This document shows, in pieces, positions 11,031 through 23,500 of a stretch of DNA of 64,000 bases. This stretch comes from Pseudisothecium myosuroides (lineage: Eukaryota > Streptophyta > Bryopsida > Hypnales > Lembophyllaceae), in NCBI GenBank assembly GCA_951799445.1, contig OX637288.1, positions 47,197,288 through 47,261,287 on the forward strand, written 5' to 3'. Each line of letters starts with the position of its first letter. Positions within the stretch are counted from its first letter, which is position 1. The notes beneath the pieces were generated by a model. It had not been told where the DNA came from. It did not search any database and saw only the letters and a list, made by a program, of their open reading frames with translations. A program made the position numbers and the translations under genes.

Positions 11031-13032
11031 CATTTCAATTTGAAAAGCTTGTAGTTTGAGTTAATAATCTAGAAAAGTGGTCAAGTGAATATAATATTAA
11101 AAAACATTGACAAGTTTTTAGAAAATAGAACCTTTAAACAATTTATTTATAGATATGTAGATATTCACTCCTTTAAAGAACAAAGCTTGGAGTTCTTTCT
11201 ACTATTTATTTACGGTCCTATGAATATGACACTTTGAACAATTTCTTAGCAAGTGACTTGCAAGAGTCAAAATCATATGACTACTTAGTAGAACCATCTT
11301 CTAGGGGACTTTGTTACTCTCCACACATAGTGGTAGATAACACCCTATAAAGTGCATCATTAAAAATGGTGAAAATTAAAAATCATAGAACAAATGGTTT
11401 TTAAAAAAACTTTCAATACTAAATGGAGTCATAAATGACAACAAAAAAAGTGATAAAATTCTAAGATAATAAATAAAAATCATTAGCAATTTTTCTCTTA
11501 ACAAAATGATTAACACATCCTATAGAACTTCAACACAAGTAGAAATTAGGAATTCTTTTTCAATTTCCATTTATAAAACTATGATTAGAATACTTTTCAA
11601 CAACTTCTCAGCTAAGATCCAACACTTATCTAATTAGTTATATAAAAATGAACGTCAAAGGCATCTTTGAAAACCATCAAGGCTTGTAGTTATTATTTAT
11701 AGTTTGACATGTTTCACATCACCAAGGAATCTCTTGTTGACTTCTTGTCATTTTTCAACTTAGTTTAAAGTTTCAAAACTTATAAAAACATCAACTTTTC
11801 TAACCTTAAAAACATTTATGTTGAATTTGTTGCTATAAATGAAGGCGAAGATGTATTTTACTTTAGTCCATCAACTAAGTAATATTCAACTAGTTAGCCT
11901 AGTTGATTATATTATATTTGATGAATCTTCAATTAGTATTAACTACTTGGATGAAAGATGTATTGTAAGTCAAGTAGTTTTTCCTTGAAATAAATGTGCT
12001 ATAGTCAATGCAAGTGTGCAAGATAGTTTAAACCATCATTAAAGAGAAGATTTGATTCAAGAGGATTGAGTCTACAATTTTGATATTTCAACAACCAAAT
12101 CTCTTACCTAACATTGTAAAAAATATGCTTGGAAAAAATTAATTTCCAAACGCGTTGTAGACTTAATTGAAGTCGCTTTGTTAAAATGCATTGCAAAGAA
12201 TATGCTAGAAAAAAATCTCATGTACAGTTGTATTGTGGCTTTAATTGAAGTCAATTTGGACATGTAATATGTTGGTGTGTCCTATTGGATGTTGAAATCA
12301 CTTGTAAATTTGATTGAAGTTTGTTTTGTAGGCAGTATTGTAAAGAATACGCCAAAAACAAGTCGTATGTACAAATGCTTTGTGGATTTGATTGAAGTCA
12401 ATTTGTTAGAATGCATTGCAAAGAATATGCTAGAAAAAATCTCACGTATAGTTGTATTGTGGATTTAATTGAAGTCAATTTGCACATGTAATATATTGGT
12501 GTGTCCTTTGGATGTTGAAATCACTTGTAAATTTGATTGAAGTTTGTTTTGTAGCTAGGCAGCAGTGTAAGAATATGCCAAAAACAAATTGAATGTACAA
12601 ACGCTTTGTGGATTTGATTGAAGTCAATTTGTTAGAATGCATTGCAAAGAATATGCTAGAAAAGTATCATGTACAATTGTATTGTGGATTTAATTGAAGT
12701 CAATTTGCACATGAAACATTGGTGTGTCCTATTGGATGTTGAAATCACTTGTAAGTTTGATTGAAGTTTGTTTTGTAGGCAATATTGTAAAGAATATGGC
12801 AAGATCAAGTTGTATGTACAAACGCTCTGTGGATTTGATTGAAGTCAATTTGTTAGAATGCATTGCAAAGAATATGCTGGACAAAATCTCACATATAATT
12901 GGGTTGTGGATTTAATTGAAGTCAATTTGCACATGTAATATATTGGTGTGTCCTATTGGATGTTGAAATCACTTGTAAGTTTGATTGAAGTTTGTTTTGT
13001 AGGCAGTATTATAAAAAATATACCAAAAACAA
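11031..13032 (+). repeat. Left arm of a ~2-kb inverted repeat pair
   Basis: This sequence recurs in reverse complement at about 36025-37735. Shared landmarks include the block around the GCAAGTGACTTGCAAGAGTC segment (left ~11250, right ~37480). They also include the CACCAAGGAATCTCTTGTTGAC segment (left ~11720, right ~37015) and the tandem array listed next. Without the retrotransposon insertion the arms would be about 4.5 kb apart, which suggests a large foldback or TIR element. I could not define clean ends or a target duplication. Confidence 0.6.
12130..13032 (+). repeat. ~223-bp tandem repeat array, about four units
   Basis: The landmark TTGGTGTGTCCTATTGGATG occurs near 12273, 12498, 12721 and 12943, a period of 222-225 bp. 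Each unit also has two blocks of TTGATTGAAGTC / TTAATTGAAGTCAATTTG. The similar 63-codon ORFs at 12277 and 12724 are by-products of the repeat. About three units occur in the inverted copy at 36.1-36.6 kb. Confidence 0.85.
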
Positions 13033-16000
13033 TGATCCATTTGAATCTCATGAAGATAATTTGACTTTTATTTTGTATTTCTCAACCACTCCTAGTTGAT
13101 TGAAGGCTTTGTTCTAATTTAAATTTAAATTCTTGTTTTTTAGATTTGATCATTGGTAGTAAATATTAAGTTTCAATCATTGATAGTAAATGATACTCCG
13201 TAGGTTATAGTATTTTCCTTTGGGAATTTTCCCCCCCTACACAGGCCTTATAGAGAGGTTCCTACCATGATCTGACATTGGTCATTGATAACATATTTTG
13301 ACAATTTTGAAGGGTTTTGCATTTGCAATTTAATGTTTTGAAATTATCCCCTACAAAAAACTACATTTAGTGCATAAACAATGTATTTTTTTTAAACTTT
13401 TTGCGGGAACTAGGCAAATCAAATGATATACATTTATTTATTTTTGAAATAGTAATTTGTATCCATCCCTCACCAATGTGAGTAGCTTGATCATTCAATG
13501 CTTCATTATATATGTAGAAGGTTGTGAATAAGTTTAAATAAATAATGGAAAGAAAAGAATAACTTGTGAAAATGAAGATGTTATGTTTAAATTCTTCTTG
13601 AAGTCTTGATTTGATTTGGAAGTTCCACATCTACACTACTCCTTCTAATAATCTTTTTTGGGGGATAACATAATGAGTGAGATACTTGGTTGTGTGCAAA
13701 CACATGGATTGGCTGTCCATAGAACCGGCTACATCCAAAAAGAGGCAACACGGATTGTTCTCATATATTTATTACGTAAATGTTTATATTTCATTTGTAG
13801 ATGGAGGTATTCATGTTTTCATTTGTAGATGGAGGTAGCCATTGGTATATGTAGATATTTTTTGGCTCATTGTCAATGTAGTATTTATTTGTAGCAAATT
13901 GGCAAATTGACCCTCAAAGCTCCTTCAATACATTTTATAAAGACTTTTAAAAATCTCAGCATGTGGCTAAATTTTTTGCTAAAAGATTTTAGTTGACTAG
14001 TAATACTATTTTTTGGTTTTCTACAATATGTAACTACGAATCTATGTGATGTAGAGAGAAATATTTTTTCAAGATTTCACTTTTAAGGACAAAACTTATA
14101 ACTATATAATTATATAATCAAAATTCAAAATCCTTTGATCTCTCTCTGCTCAATTTTTCTACTATAGGTGAATGAATGTTTTAAAAATAAGTTCACAATT
14201 CTAACGTAAGCTTATAAATTCCAAATGTTCTCAATAAAAATTTGAAATTACTATCAAAATTTGAAATAAAATAAAAATAATCATATTTAATAAAAAATAA
14301 TAATAATAAAATTAATTTGTACTATGCGTGTACATTGAAATGGCTGAACATCATAACAAATCTAATGTCAAGAAAACTAATCATTTTTCATATAATTCCT
14401 AATTCCAAAATTGAGTCATGGGCTTTCAACTTCAAGACCATATGTAAATATTTGGTTTTATTTAAATAATTTAAATTTTTTCCAAGTAAACTAGAACCAA
14501 GAATTCAAAACTTTAATATATTTAATTTAGTCAAAGGCAAATGAATTATATTATTCCGAAAAGAACTATGTCCCCTTAGGCAAGAATTGAAAGTGAAGGC
14601 AAGTTCCAATGATCTCAAATTTTGGCAAGATTTTTTGAATTCTTATTGAAGAAAAGAGAACAAATTACCTTTTAATAAACACAAATTTTATTTCAATTTT
14701 TAGTAGGGGGCAACATCCAACCACCCTCAATACAAAACGTACAAGCCTAGTTAGGAAAAATACAAAAACAAGATAGTATAAGTTTTAATAATTTATTTAT
14801 CATGTGTTACCAATTTGAATCATCTATTAAAAATATATTGACATAATCATTATTCAATATTTTTTTGACACAAAGAAAGGTTTTTGTTTATTGCAAGAAA
14901 AAAAAGGTACAAAGTCCCAGCCGCAGGCTACTCGGGAAGGGGCAAAATTAGGATCATTACTCAATATTTTAATTCAGTAACTTTTGAAATTTTCTAATAG
15001 TCCATGCAAAATTCCTTTGCTTTTAGAGTATGAAAAATCTATACTACACAAATATGTCACGCATATAAAATTATGCAAAAAAAAACAAAGTTGAAGGAAA
15101 TTTTTTTATTTTCATTTTTCTAAATTTAGATGAAAATCTTTGAAGCCAAACATCTTGTGCTTCGCAAGTAAGAAACTTGCTCTCCCCTTACCAAAGGCTC
15201 TTTGACAATACCAAATACAAGTTGCATTTAGCTTGCTAAGTCAAATAAATAAAACTAACTAACCAATAGATCTACCAAACCTAATAGGTTACTTTTAAAT
15301 AACCAAAGCTAGCAGTATTGGTATTTATGTGTCCATAGAAAATTCTTCTTAATTTCATTTTAGTGAATGACGCAAAATTTCAAAGACTGATATTTTGCAA
15401 AAAATCATAAAATCTTTTTAGAAAAAAATATTGTTCAGGGTTTGTCAAATTTTCAATTTTTCAATACACAATGGTCGACAAAGTTCAAATAGTTTTCTAT
15501 AATAATCTCATTGTTACTTTGTTAGGATTGATCTTTGTTAAATATCATTTTAATTTTGAAAAGCTTATTTTTTAAGGAATCTTGAGCCTAACATTTCCAA
15601 CATCATTCTCTCTTGTATTCTCTTTGACTTCAAGAATTGCATATATTGAGCTAAATTTTGTATCTTAAAACAATATTTGAATTTCATTTTTCATTTGGAG
15701 GTTTCTAATTCTTTTGTACAATAGCTTCAAAATTGTTTGTTGCTCGTTCCTCCACAAGGATGAAAGCTCATTATTGATTGGTTAGTTATATAAGTTGTGT
15801 GATGCCTGTATATAAAAGGGTTCTCAAATCTAGGTTTGGGCTACTCTACCAAGACTTTAGAATCTTATTCAATACAAATTCAAATATTGAACAATGAATG
15901 AAGGCAAACATGTCCAAAGTACACATATTCTTTTTTTTCCATTGATCATAACATTTCCAACTTCTTGTATTAGCAATCTTATATTTTTCTACACTAAAAA

Positions 16001-16391
16001 ATTTAGAACTTTTTTTTGCTAATATTCTACAATTTAAGGGATACAAATATATTTGACCCTGAAAGTAATTTTTTCAATTCAAGAAATGACCCCTCTTGAA
16101 TAAATTTCTAAATGACAATCTTTAAAAATTACTATAATCAGATATTATAATTTAAAAAGTTTTAAAATCTTTTGAAAGTTACAAGTATTAGATTCTTCTT
16201 CCTTATGACATAAAATTCCATTTGTGCAACCACAATCAATAGATGTAGTTACTAATATGATATCTCTATTTTTTTCACAATAACAAATTTGTGATGTATG
16301 TTTTGGGAGCTTTTTGTGGATATTGAACAATTTGGATATCCATTATTTGTGTGCGTGATTTTCAATAAATATATAGTTTATATAATTTTAG
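13033..16391. other. AT-rich DNA left of the retrotransposon, no supported gene
   Basis: No recognisable coding sequence. Near 14870-14940 a segment reads, in reverse complement, as a CCTGCGGCTGGGACTTTGTA-like block followed by a T-rich stretch and GCAATAAAC. This resembles the 3' tail of a non-LTR retroelement, but I hold it as a weak guess. Confidence 0.4.
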
Positions 16392-16396
16392 GTACC
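16392..16396. repeat. 5-bp target site duplication (GTACC), left
   Basis: GTACC directly precedes the 5' LTR and is repeated at 34966-34970 after the 3' LTR, the normal signature of retroviral-type integration. Confidence 0.95.
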
Positions 16397-18890
16397 TGTC
16401 GTCTTCATTTTTTTGTTAGCTTTTCTTGTCTATTTGACTCTAGAGTGTAAACAGGGTTATTCTTATGTCTTGTTTCCACTTGCAAGTCTAATAGATGTGT
16501 AAATATTACTCAAGACTTGGAACGGTGGAATTCTCTAGATTTAAAAGAATCAATTTGCCATGATACGAAAAGGGTCAAATAGCCTAGGTAGCTCTTCCCG
16601 TAAAGAGTTGTCTTGCAGTTTTGGGACTATAAGTCCAAAGGTCGAATTTCATTGTTTTCAGTTCATACCAAAGTTGTATGACTCACCTATGCACTTGTAC
16701 TTTTGTGAATATAATTTTTTGCGAGTTTTTCAATCGTCAATTGTCTCTCTTGTCTGTGTTCTTGTGTCGAATTGGTGGAGTGAATCTGCCTGTGCTGTGC
16801 GAAGTTGTGATCGTCTAGTCAGCTGAGTGAATTGGCTGTGCGGTGGAGAAGTGAAGAAACGAGCAGGTCTATTTGAACGGAACGCATAAGTTGACTGTGC
16901 TCCCTTGTATGTGTAATTCCCTGTGTGTGTGATTTGAGAATTTGAGTGGATTGTTTATTACTGAAGAATTCTCATACAGCTTGGTGTGTGCGTAAAGTTA
17001 TCGTCTACTTGACTGAGTCTATGAATTTGCGATAATGGACTGAATGTAGAATCTTGTCTAATCGATTATGTATTGTAATGTGAATTGCCGTGAATGCAAT
17101 TGTTGAATAAAATATCTTTGTATGCACTGGATGATATCCCGAGTCTATTAGACTGTTTGTTAAACTGTGAAACACATAGTGTGTTAGAGTTGGATTCTAT
17201 GGGTCGAATTGACTGAATGAATTAGATTCATTACAATTGTCTGTCCATTTGACTGTGAGTAATTTCGCAAGTATATTTGACGAGTTACCGATCTATTGAA
17301 TGCTGTAATTTATTTGCTGAGTATATGTCTAATTGACTGCTTGTTATTGTTGTGAGTACTCGATGTCAACTGGACTGCATAAAGAGAGTTTATACGGTGT
17401 ATGAATCGAATTTCGGACTACGTCAAATTGATGTTGTACTAATTAGAGAATTGATCATAAGCAAATCAATTATGATAAAATTTGTGAATTCTAACTTGTG
17501 GTTGTGAAGTATCTGTGTTAACTCCGGAAGCTCAAGCATCGTCTACTCAACGCTGGAAAATTGATGAATTGGCCTGTTTGTGTGATGTCAATTTATAGTT
17601 AAATCTTGTGTATATGTGTGATTAGTTGTTTAAGTCTAATAGACGATGCTGTGTGAAGTTGTTTGACTGATGTGCATAAATACCCACTTGACGCAGTGAT
17701 TGAATTTAATCTGGTCAATGTGCATAATGCTGTGAATTGGTGAACTATTAGAGTCTAATTGACAGATAGAATTCAAGTATAATTTCAATCATAAGAATTC
17801 GTTCCAACCATGTGAATTAACCAATTTGTTTGCAGAAGAAATACCGTCAAATTAATATTGTATCTTGAATGTTTTGATCATGTCTAGTATTATTGGAGTT
17901 TTTGGCAATTGTCTAATGGATGTGAGTCAGTCAATATGCATATAAAGTCGAGGAAATTGACCAGTTGAGAGTTCTAACGTAACTACTGCAACAGTGTGTT
18001 ACTGCTCTAGTTGAAGTCCGAACCAAGTCTAATTGACGGGAAAACTGGTTAAGTCTAGTTACTGGTTCTAAATTGACTGAGTCTAGTTGCAAATTAAGGG
18101 AAGCTGTAAGGCAAATTGACAAAATTCAATTGTAAACTGAATAGAAACTATTTACATTTGAAGTTTGTCATTGTGTCAAATCTCATATTGAGTAGATTTA
18201 GTTGTTGAGATTTGTTCTTGTGGTTGTTAGTTTGGTCCAATTGCAAGTTCTATAGTACTAGTCAAGTCGACCATGTAGCTTGTAGTTGGTAGCAAATTGA
18301 CTATGCATTAGTGAATAGACCAAATGGTGGCTATAGGTTCCATTTCTTTATGGTTTTGTTCATAAGTTATTAGCAAGTCAATTGACCTACAAGACATTGA
18401 GCAACTGGGTTGACGACAAGATTGTTCAAAGAAAAAGGGAAGAATTATTCTTTTCCTTCAATAATTAAGGAATCTTTGTGGAATTGCTAGAATAAGGAGA
18501 GAAAGAAAAGAAGATTGAATTCAACATACTTGCAAGTTATTTATATACTATTATTAAGTGGCTAGAGCATACATTCACAAAGACAAATTGACGTTCCCGG
18601 ACAAATTGACTTGGTATTTGACGCGAGCCACACACTAGGCAGGACTGGGACGCCATACATTGTGTCTTATATTTAGCATTTGAATTTGGACTGTGAAAAT
18701 TGACATTAGGAATATTTCCTTGGGTTGTTGTCTATAAATCAAACTACAAAACAAAATAAACAAGTATCCACAATACAAAACAAGTGACTTTAGTCATAAA
18801 ACATCAGACTTATTGACCTTTCCTAGAGGAATTACCCCCCTATATTTATTTGTCTTGGGGTTTTGTCGAGTAGGCAAAATCTACATCACA
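16397..18890 (+). repeat. 5' long terminal repeat
   Basis: Begins TGTCGTCTTC and ends CTACATCACA. An AATAAA sits near 17105 and a TATTTATATAC box near 18538; either could mark 3' processing or transcription start, unproven. It is dense in GTCNAATTGAC-like words, for example at 16428, 17003, 17203, 17327, 17422, 17753 and 18027. ORFs inside are short and without content. Confidence 0.97.
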
Positions 18891-18893
18891 TTT

Positions 18894-18911
18894 TGGCGCC
18901 GCTGCCGGGGA
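18894..18911 (+). promoter_or_regulatory. tRNA primer binding site (Asp-tRNA-like)
   Basis: TGGCGCCGCTGCCGGGGA begins three bases after the LTR. Its complement matches the 3' end of plant tRNA-Asp with one mismatch, recalled from known tRNA sequence. This primer is typical of the Athila-like group. Confidence 0.85.
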
Positions 18912-19213
18912 AAGGTCCTGGCTAATGGTGGCTAAAATGTAGTGTAGAAATACCTTTATTTAGATTTTATCCATATTCAGAGAAAATAAATTCTAAGAAA
19001 AATTATCTAAAGAAAATAGAATATGTATCTTCCATTGTAGAATTCTAAGACTAGAAATGGAATGACATGTATTTTCTTTATTAGAAAATTCTTAAAATTG
19101 GAACTTTTGATTTTGGATAAACTTTAAGAAGGTAAGGGATACTTATTACTTATAAAAATTTAGAAAACAAAATTTAGAAAAATTATGGTAGATACCTTAT
19201 TACAACCATAAAC

Positions 19214-19543
19214 ATGGGCCAATGCACGAAAATAACCCAAGAAATCATAAACGAGGTTTTAGCAGATGTTTTTCCTAAAGAGGACAAAGTAGAACAACCC
19301 CCAATTCCAAATTGTTGTAAAAGGACCATACCTATAGAAACATTGCTAAGTTATAATTGTGCTACCAACCCCTTGAAACCACCCACATCAACTTCTAGAA
19401 ACATAAACTTGACAGAAAGTAGGGCATACACTAAAGCAAAAATCCAAGGTCATAGAGAGAGTCATAACTGTCATTTTTGTGGAGAAACTGGTCACATTAA
19501 AAACACCTGTTTTAAGAAACAAGCATTTGATAGTACAAGATGA
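19214..19543 (+). CDS. Leader ORF a with one CCHC zinc knuckle, 109 aa
   Basis: A short ORF between the primer binding site and gag. The only motif is a C-terminal retroviral-type zinc knuckle, CHFCGETGHIKNTC (C-X2-C-X4-H-X4-C), at about residues 86-99. The rest is polar and unrecognised. It could encode an extra nucleic-acid-binding protein, or be a leftover of a second, truncated gag nucleocapsid. It is in a different frame from the next leader ORF and from gag-pol. No function is assigned. Confidence 0.5.
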   Translation: MGQCTKITQEIINEVLADVFPKEDKVEQPPIPNCCKRTIPIETLLSYNCATNPLKPPTSTSRNINLTESRAYTKAKIQGHRESHNCHFCGETGHIKNTCFKKQAFDSTR

Positions 19544-19809
19544 ATTCCTCCTACCCCTTTTGCTAGACCTACAATTCCAATTCAATTTTGTAAACCACCT
19601 CTTCCAACACAACAGTATGTCTCATATGATTCAGGTTTTGAAAATATACTTAGAAGTTTAAATCATTTAGGAAATCCTGAAACGCCCATAGGAAATTTAC
19701 TCCAAATAAGAACTATTATTAACACGTTAATTTATTTTCACCCATCACAAAGTGTAATTCGTGAAATTAGGTCAAATTTACACTAGAAATTATATGTAAA
19801 TGAATTACA

Positions 19810-20328
19810 ATGGGACACTTGTTTCCGTGGGAAGCTCCAGAAATAATAGAAGACTACTATTCAGGACCTTGTCTTTTTATGGCCCTTTACCGTTTATATA
19901 AAAACGCATATTTTGGGCAAGGTTTCCAGTTAAGTGGAATCCATATAAAAGACAAGCAGTTAAAAGAAAACATAGACCAACTACCTTTAGACATAAAGAG
20001 AGTTATTTTTAGTAAAGTTTGGCAAAAGCTTGAACTCAAGAAAGGGTTTGCTGTGAAAAGTGGAGAATTGATTTTTGATTTTTCCCTACACTATTTAATC
20101 AGTCAATACGGGAAATTAAAATCTCAAACTAAAAGCAAAGTACCTAAAGCATATGCTGCTTGGACTGGCACTCAAATTATAAATAGAATTTATATATTTA
20201 CTTATGGACCCATGAATCCAGTAGTAACTCCACTTATCCCAGACTTTATGTGTAAAGAGAAAATAAATCCTTTAAGTCCATCGTTTAGCCTAGTCTGCCC
20301 GTCTAGTTTTAGTTACCTCCGCCTGTAA
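19810..20328 (+). CDS. Leader ORF b, 172 aa, unidentified
   Basis: An open frame of 172 codons in the 5' leader. It starts MGHLFPWEAPE and is of mixed composition, with a basic stretch near QTKSKVPK. I recognise no domain, signal peptide or membrane segment. Tat/Ogre-type elements often carry an extra ORF in this position, so conservation in other copies would decide whether it is real. It ends 215 bp before the gag-pol start. The intervening leader has GC-rich segments that could fold. Confidence 0.4.
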   Translation: MGHLFPWEAPEIIEDYYSGPCLFMALYRLYKNAYFGQGFQLSGIHIKDKQLKENIDQLPLDIKRVIFSKVWQKLELKKGFAVKSGELIFDFSLHYLISQYGKLKSQTKSKVPKAYAAWTGTQIINRIYIFTYGPMNPVVTPLIPDFMCKEKINPLSPSFSLVCPSSFSYLRL

Positions 20329-20530
20329 GAGCAATATCCCATATCAATTGTCCCGACCCGAAATCTCTACTATAAGAACCCAAGTCGAGTATAGAGGGAT
20401 AACTTCGGGAGCATTGGGAGCTCGTTACCCCGACATGTTGTGATAAAGGGTCCCCAATGTTTCCCGGGATTTTTGTTGCAAAAACTTTGACTTAACCTTT
20501 TTCCTAAAAACTTAAAGCGGTTCTTTCTCT

Positions 20531-20563
20531 ATGGCCTCTGTAAATGACTGGCAAAAAGCCTGA
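20531..20563 (+). promoter_or_regulatory. 10-codon uORF overlapping the gag-pol start
   Basis: ATGGCCTCTG starts an 11-codon frame (stop included) that ends at TGA 20561-20563, after the gag-pol ATG at 20544. Its context has G at +4 and is at least as good as that of the main start. Ribosomes using it would miss the main start, so it may limit Gag-Pol output. Confidence 0.45.
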
Positions 20564-23500
20564 TCGGTTATTAAGAGAAGCCACACGTAAAATTCAGGCA
20601 GAAAGTAAACCAAAACATAGAAGAATAGCGGCTACTTACATTAATCCCTGTTTTTCACCACCTAAACCTCCTCCTAGTCCTGTAGATCCCACTACTGCAG
20701 AATCATCTATCAGACAATTTCAAAGATTAGTTACAAATTCTACCCAGAATGAATCTCAAAGTGAAATAACTGAATCAGAAATTGATTTTGAAATTAGTGC
20801 TAACCTATTTAACGGATTTGAGGAATCTACAAGGGGAGAAATAGCTGCTCAAGGAACTCCCTTAACGGATACTGCTACATCTTTAAAAAGGGAAGAATTT
20901 CCTTATCCCATAACTGAAGATTCTGTAAGTCAAGTACTGCACCAATCTTCAGTTAGTCCACAAAGAACGTCTATTAGTCCTTTAAGAACACCCACACCAG
21001 TATCTCCTAGAACACCAAATCCAGTTGAAAATTTATTTTCCACACCAAAACAATTTAACCTTTCTACACCTAGACCAGGTGATTATAGAACTAGTGCTGC
21101 TTTAACAGAGTATTTAAGAAATACATGGAATGAAGAAAGTCCTAGTGTGTTAGATAGATTAGAAAATTATTTATCACCACTTAGAGACGATAGAAGAGCT
21201 TCTTCCTCTGGTTCTGCACAACTAGAGAGAATTGAATCTCCACCTGAATCTCCACCTCATTTGGAAATATCTTCAGGACAATTTATAAACTATAATTTGG
21301 ACGAAAATATTAACCCTTATAGTTTGCAAGGATCACCTTTTGCATTAAGCTTAGAACCTTTTCAACCGTTCCAAAGTCTTCCACCTTTGCAACCTTTTCA
21401 AATTCTTCAAATTCTTCAATCAGAATCAGAATTATCTGAAGATTCTAATCTAGATTTAGAAAACCCAGAATTTGAAGAAGATACGTGGGTAGAAGACTAT
21501 AACATGGCACAACGTCCTTTTAATTTGGTCACTTTGCCTCAATACTACGGTCAAGCAGGCACTGATCCTGACTACCATATGAGTAGATTCGAAATAGTAT
21601 GTGCAGCCAACATGATTCCTGAGGGCAATTTTCTTGTAACCTTTCCTGCAACACTGCTAGGAACTGCTCAGGAATGGTATCAAACACATAACCCATTTGC
21701 CAATTGGCAAGCATTAAAAGATGCATTCCTGACCAGATTCCGACCCTTAGCTTTTACAGAAAGTTTACAAGAACGTTTAAGAACCATAAGAATGATGATA
21801 GGAGAAACTGTTGATAGCTATTATGGTAGAATGGACTACATTTTGCAAAGATGGCGAGGTCATGGGATTCCTGATGCCTATTTAACTGGAATTTTTGTAG
21901 GAGGTTTATATCCTCCTGAATTTAAAATATCCATTAAGGAAAAGAATCCTGTTGACCTAGCCACTGCATTAACCTATGGTAAACATTATGAAGAAGCCAG
22001 AATAGGAGAAGATCAGATGACTAGTATAGATCCTGGTATGTATCCCCCAAATTTGGCATATCCTCCATTAGGAAATCAAGGAATACCCTATCAACAAGTT
22101 GTTTATCAGCCACCACCCCTAAGAACATATCCTGCACAAACAATCCAACCTACCATAGTAATACCTCCTAAACTTGAGGTCAAAGACTCAAAAACAGATC
22201 TCTTAAGTAAATTAGTAGAAGAAATGGCAGATCTAAGGGTTCAAATCACTAATGCCCCAGTTAAAAGGTCAAAACCTAACAATACCAGGACAAATGTCTG
22301 GTGTACAAATTGTCAAGGGCAAGGTCATTTACCTTCTGAATGTCCATCACCTACTACGGGAAATACTGATAATAGATCTCGTTGCACTTTTTGTGGAGGA
22401 AACCATCCCACTGAAAAGTGTTGGAATTTAACAGCAATGAAAGAAGATTGGAGAACTGTAAAACAAGTCTTGCAAGTTGATTCTACTAAACCTTGGGTCA
22501 ACAAAACAAATATTAATAAAAGACCTTTTTCTAGACCCAATAGTGGATCACCCTATAAGTCAAATGACAATCGACCCCGTTGGAGTGATAATTATAATGA
22601 ACCTCCGGTTTGGAATGGACCTCCATCTAACCCTAACACCCACCGTTATGGTCCACCAGAAAGAGGAAAGCAAGTGGTGTGTTATAGATGTGGGGAATTA
22701 GGTCATTACTCTAATGAATGTCCCAACCCTAGAAAACAAGTAGGATACTCACCATTTTGTGGCAGATGTCGTCAACAAGGTCATTTACCTGAAGACTGTA
22801 CTGCCCCACCTAGAAAATTTCCACCTTCTGAGAGAGATTATCCTAGACCTAAACAAGTCCAATTCCAAGAAGAAGGAAATACCAGACCCTCAAATCATAT
22901 TTCCCATTCTATTTTTGAACCAAACTCAGAAAATGTCTTTGTAGCCACAAGAGCTACAACAGTTCAACAAAATTTACTAAACAATCAAATTTCTGAAAGT
23001 GAACTGGAAGTACCTAAAATTATAATGCCAAGAGCATCTTTGCAACCAAATTTAACACAAGAAAAAGAAGTGATACCTCCAGTAAAAATCACTTTAGATT
23101 CCAACCATCCTAATAAAGAAATGACTTGGAAGGAAATGCAAGAAAAATTTCTTAAACAACCTAGTCAACCCCAATCAACTATACCACCACAAGTCATAAA
23201 TCCACCAGTAAATTTACCAACAATTTCTGCTAATACTATCCCTAGTTTTTATCAAATCCCTGCAAAGAGAATAAATTTAAAAAGTCAAGTTCCACCAAAA
23301 CGTAAAATGCCTAGATCTATGAAATTAACATCTGGCATGGAACCATATGATGTTTTGGCTAACCTTGATAAAATTCAACCTGAAATTAGTATGAAACAAT
23401 TACTAGCAATTTCTCCTAAATGCAGAAGTGATTTGAGTACAGCATTAGTGAGAAAAAGGGTTAAACCTTTGGAAATTCATGAAATTTCCATGGATCCAGG

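Noticed and set aside
12277..12915. Two similar 63-codon ORFs as a duplicated gene
   Set aside because: They are the same phase of the ~223-bp tandem repeat and have no start or stop conservation beyond it.
12130..13032. CRISPR-like array
   Set aside because: Unit length ~223 bp without a short repeat/spacer alternation, and this is a plant nuclear sequence.
16560..16826. 88-codon ORF present in both LTRs
   Set aside because: Identical copies are expected because LTRs are duplicated at insertion; composition and lack of domains do not support a protein.
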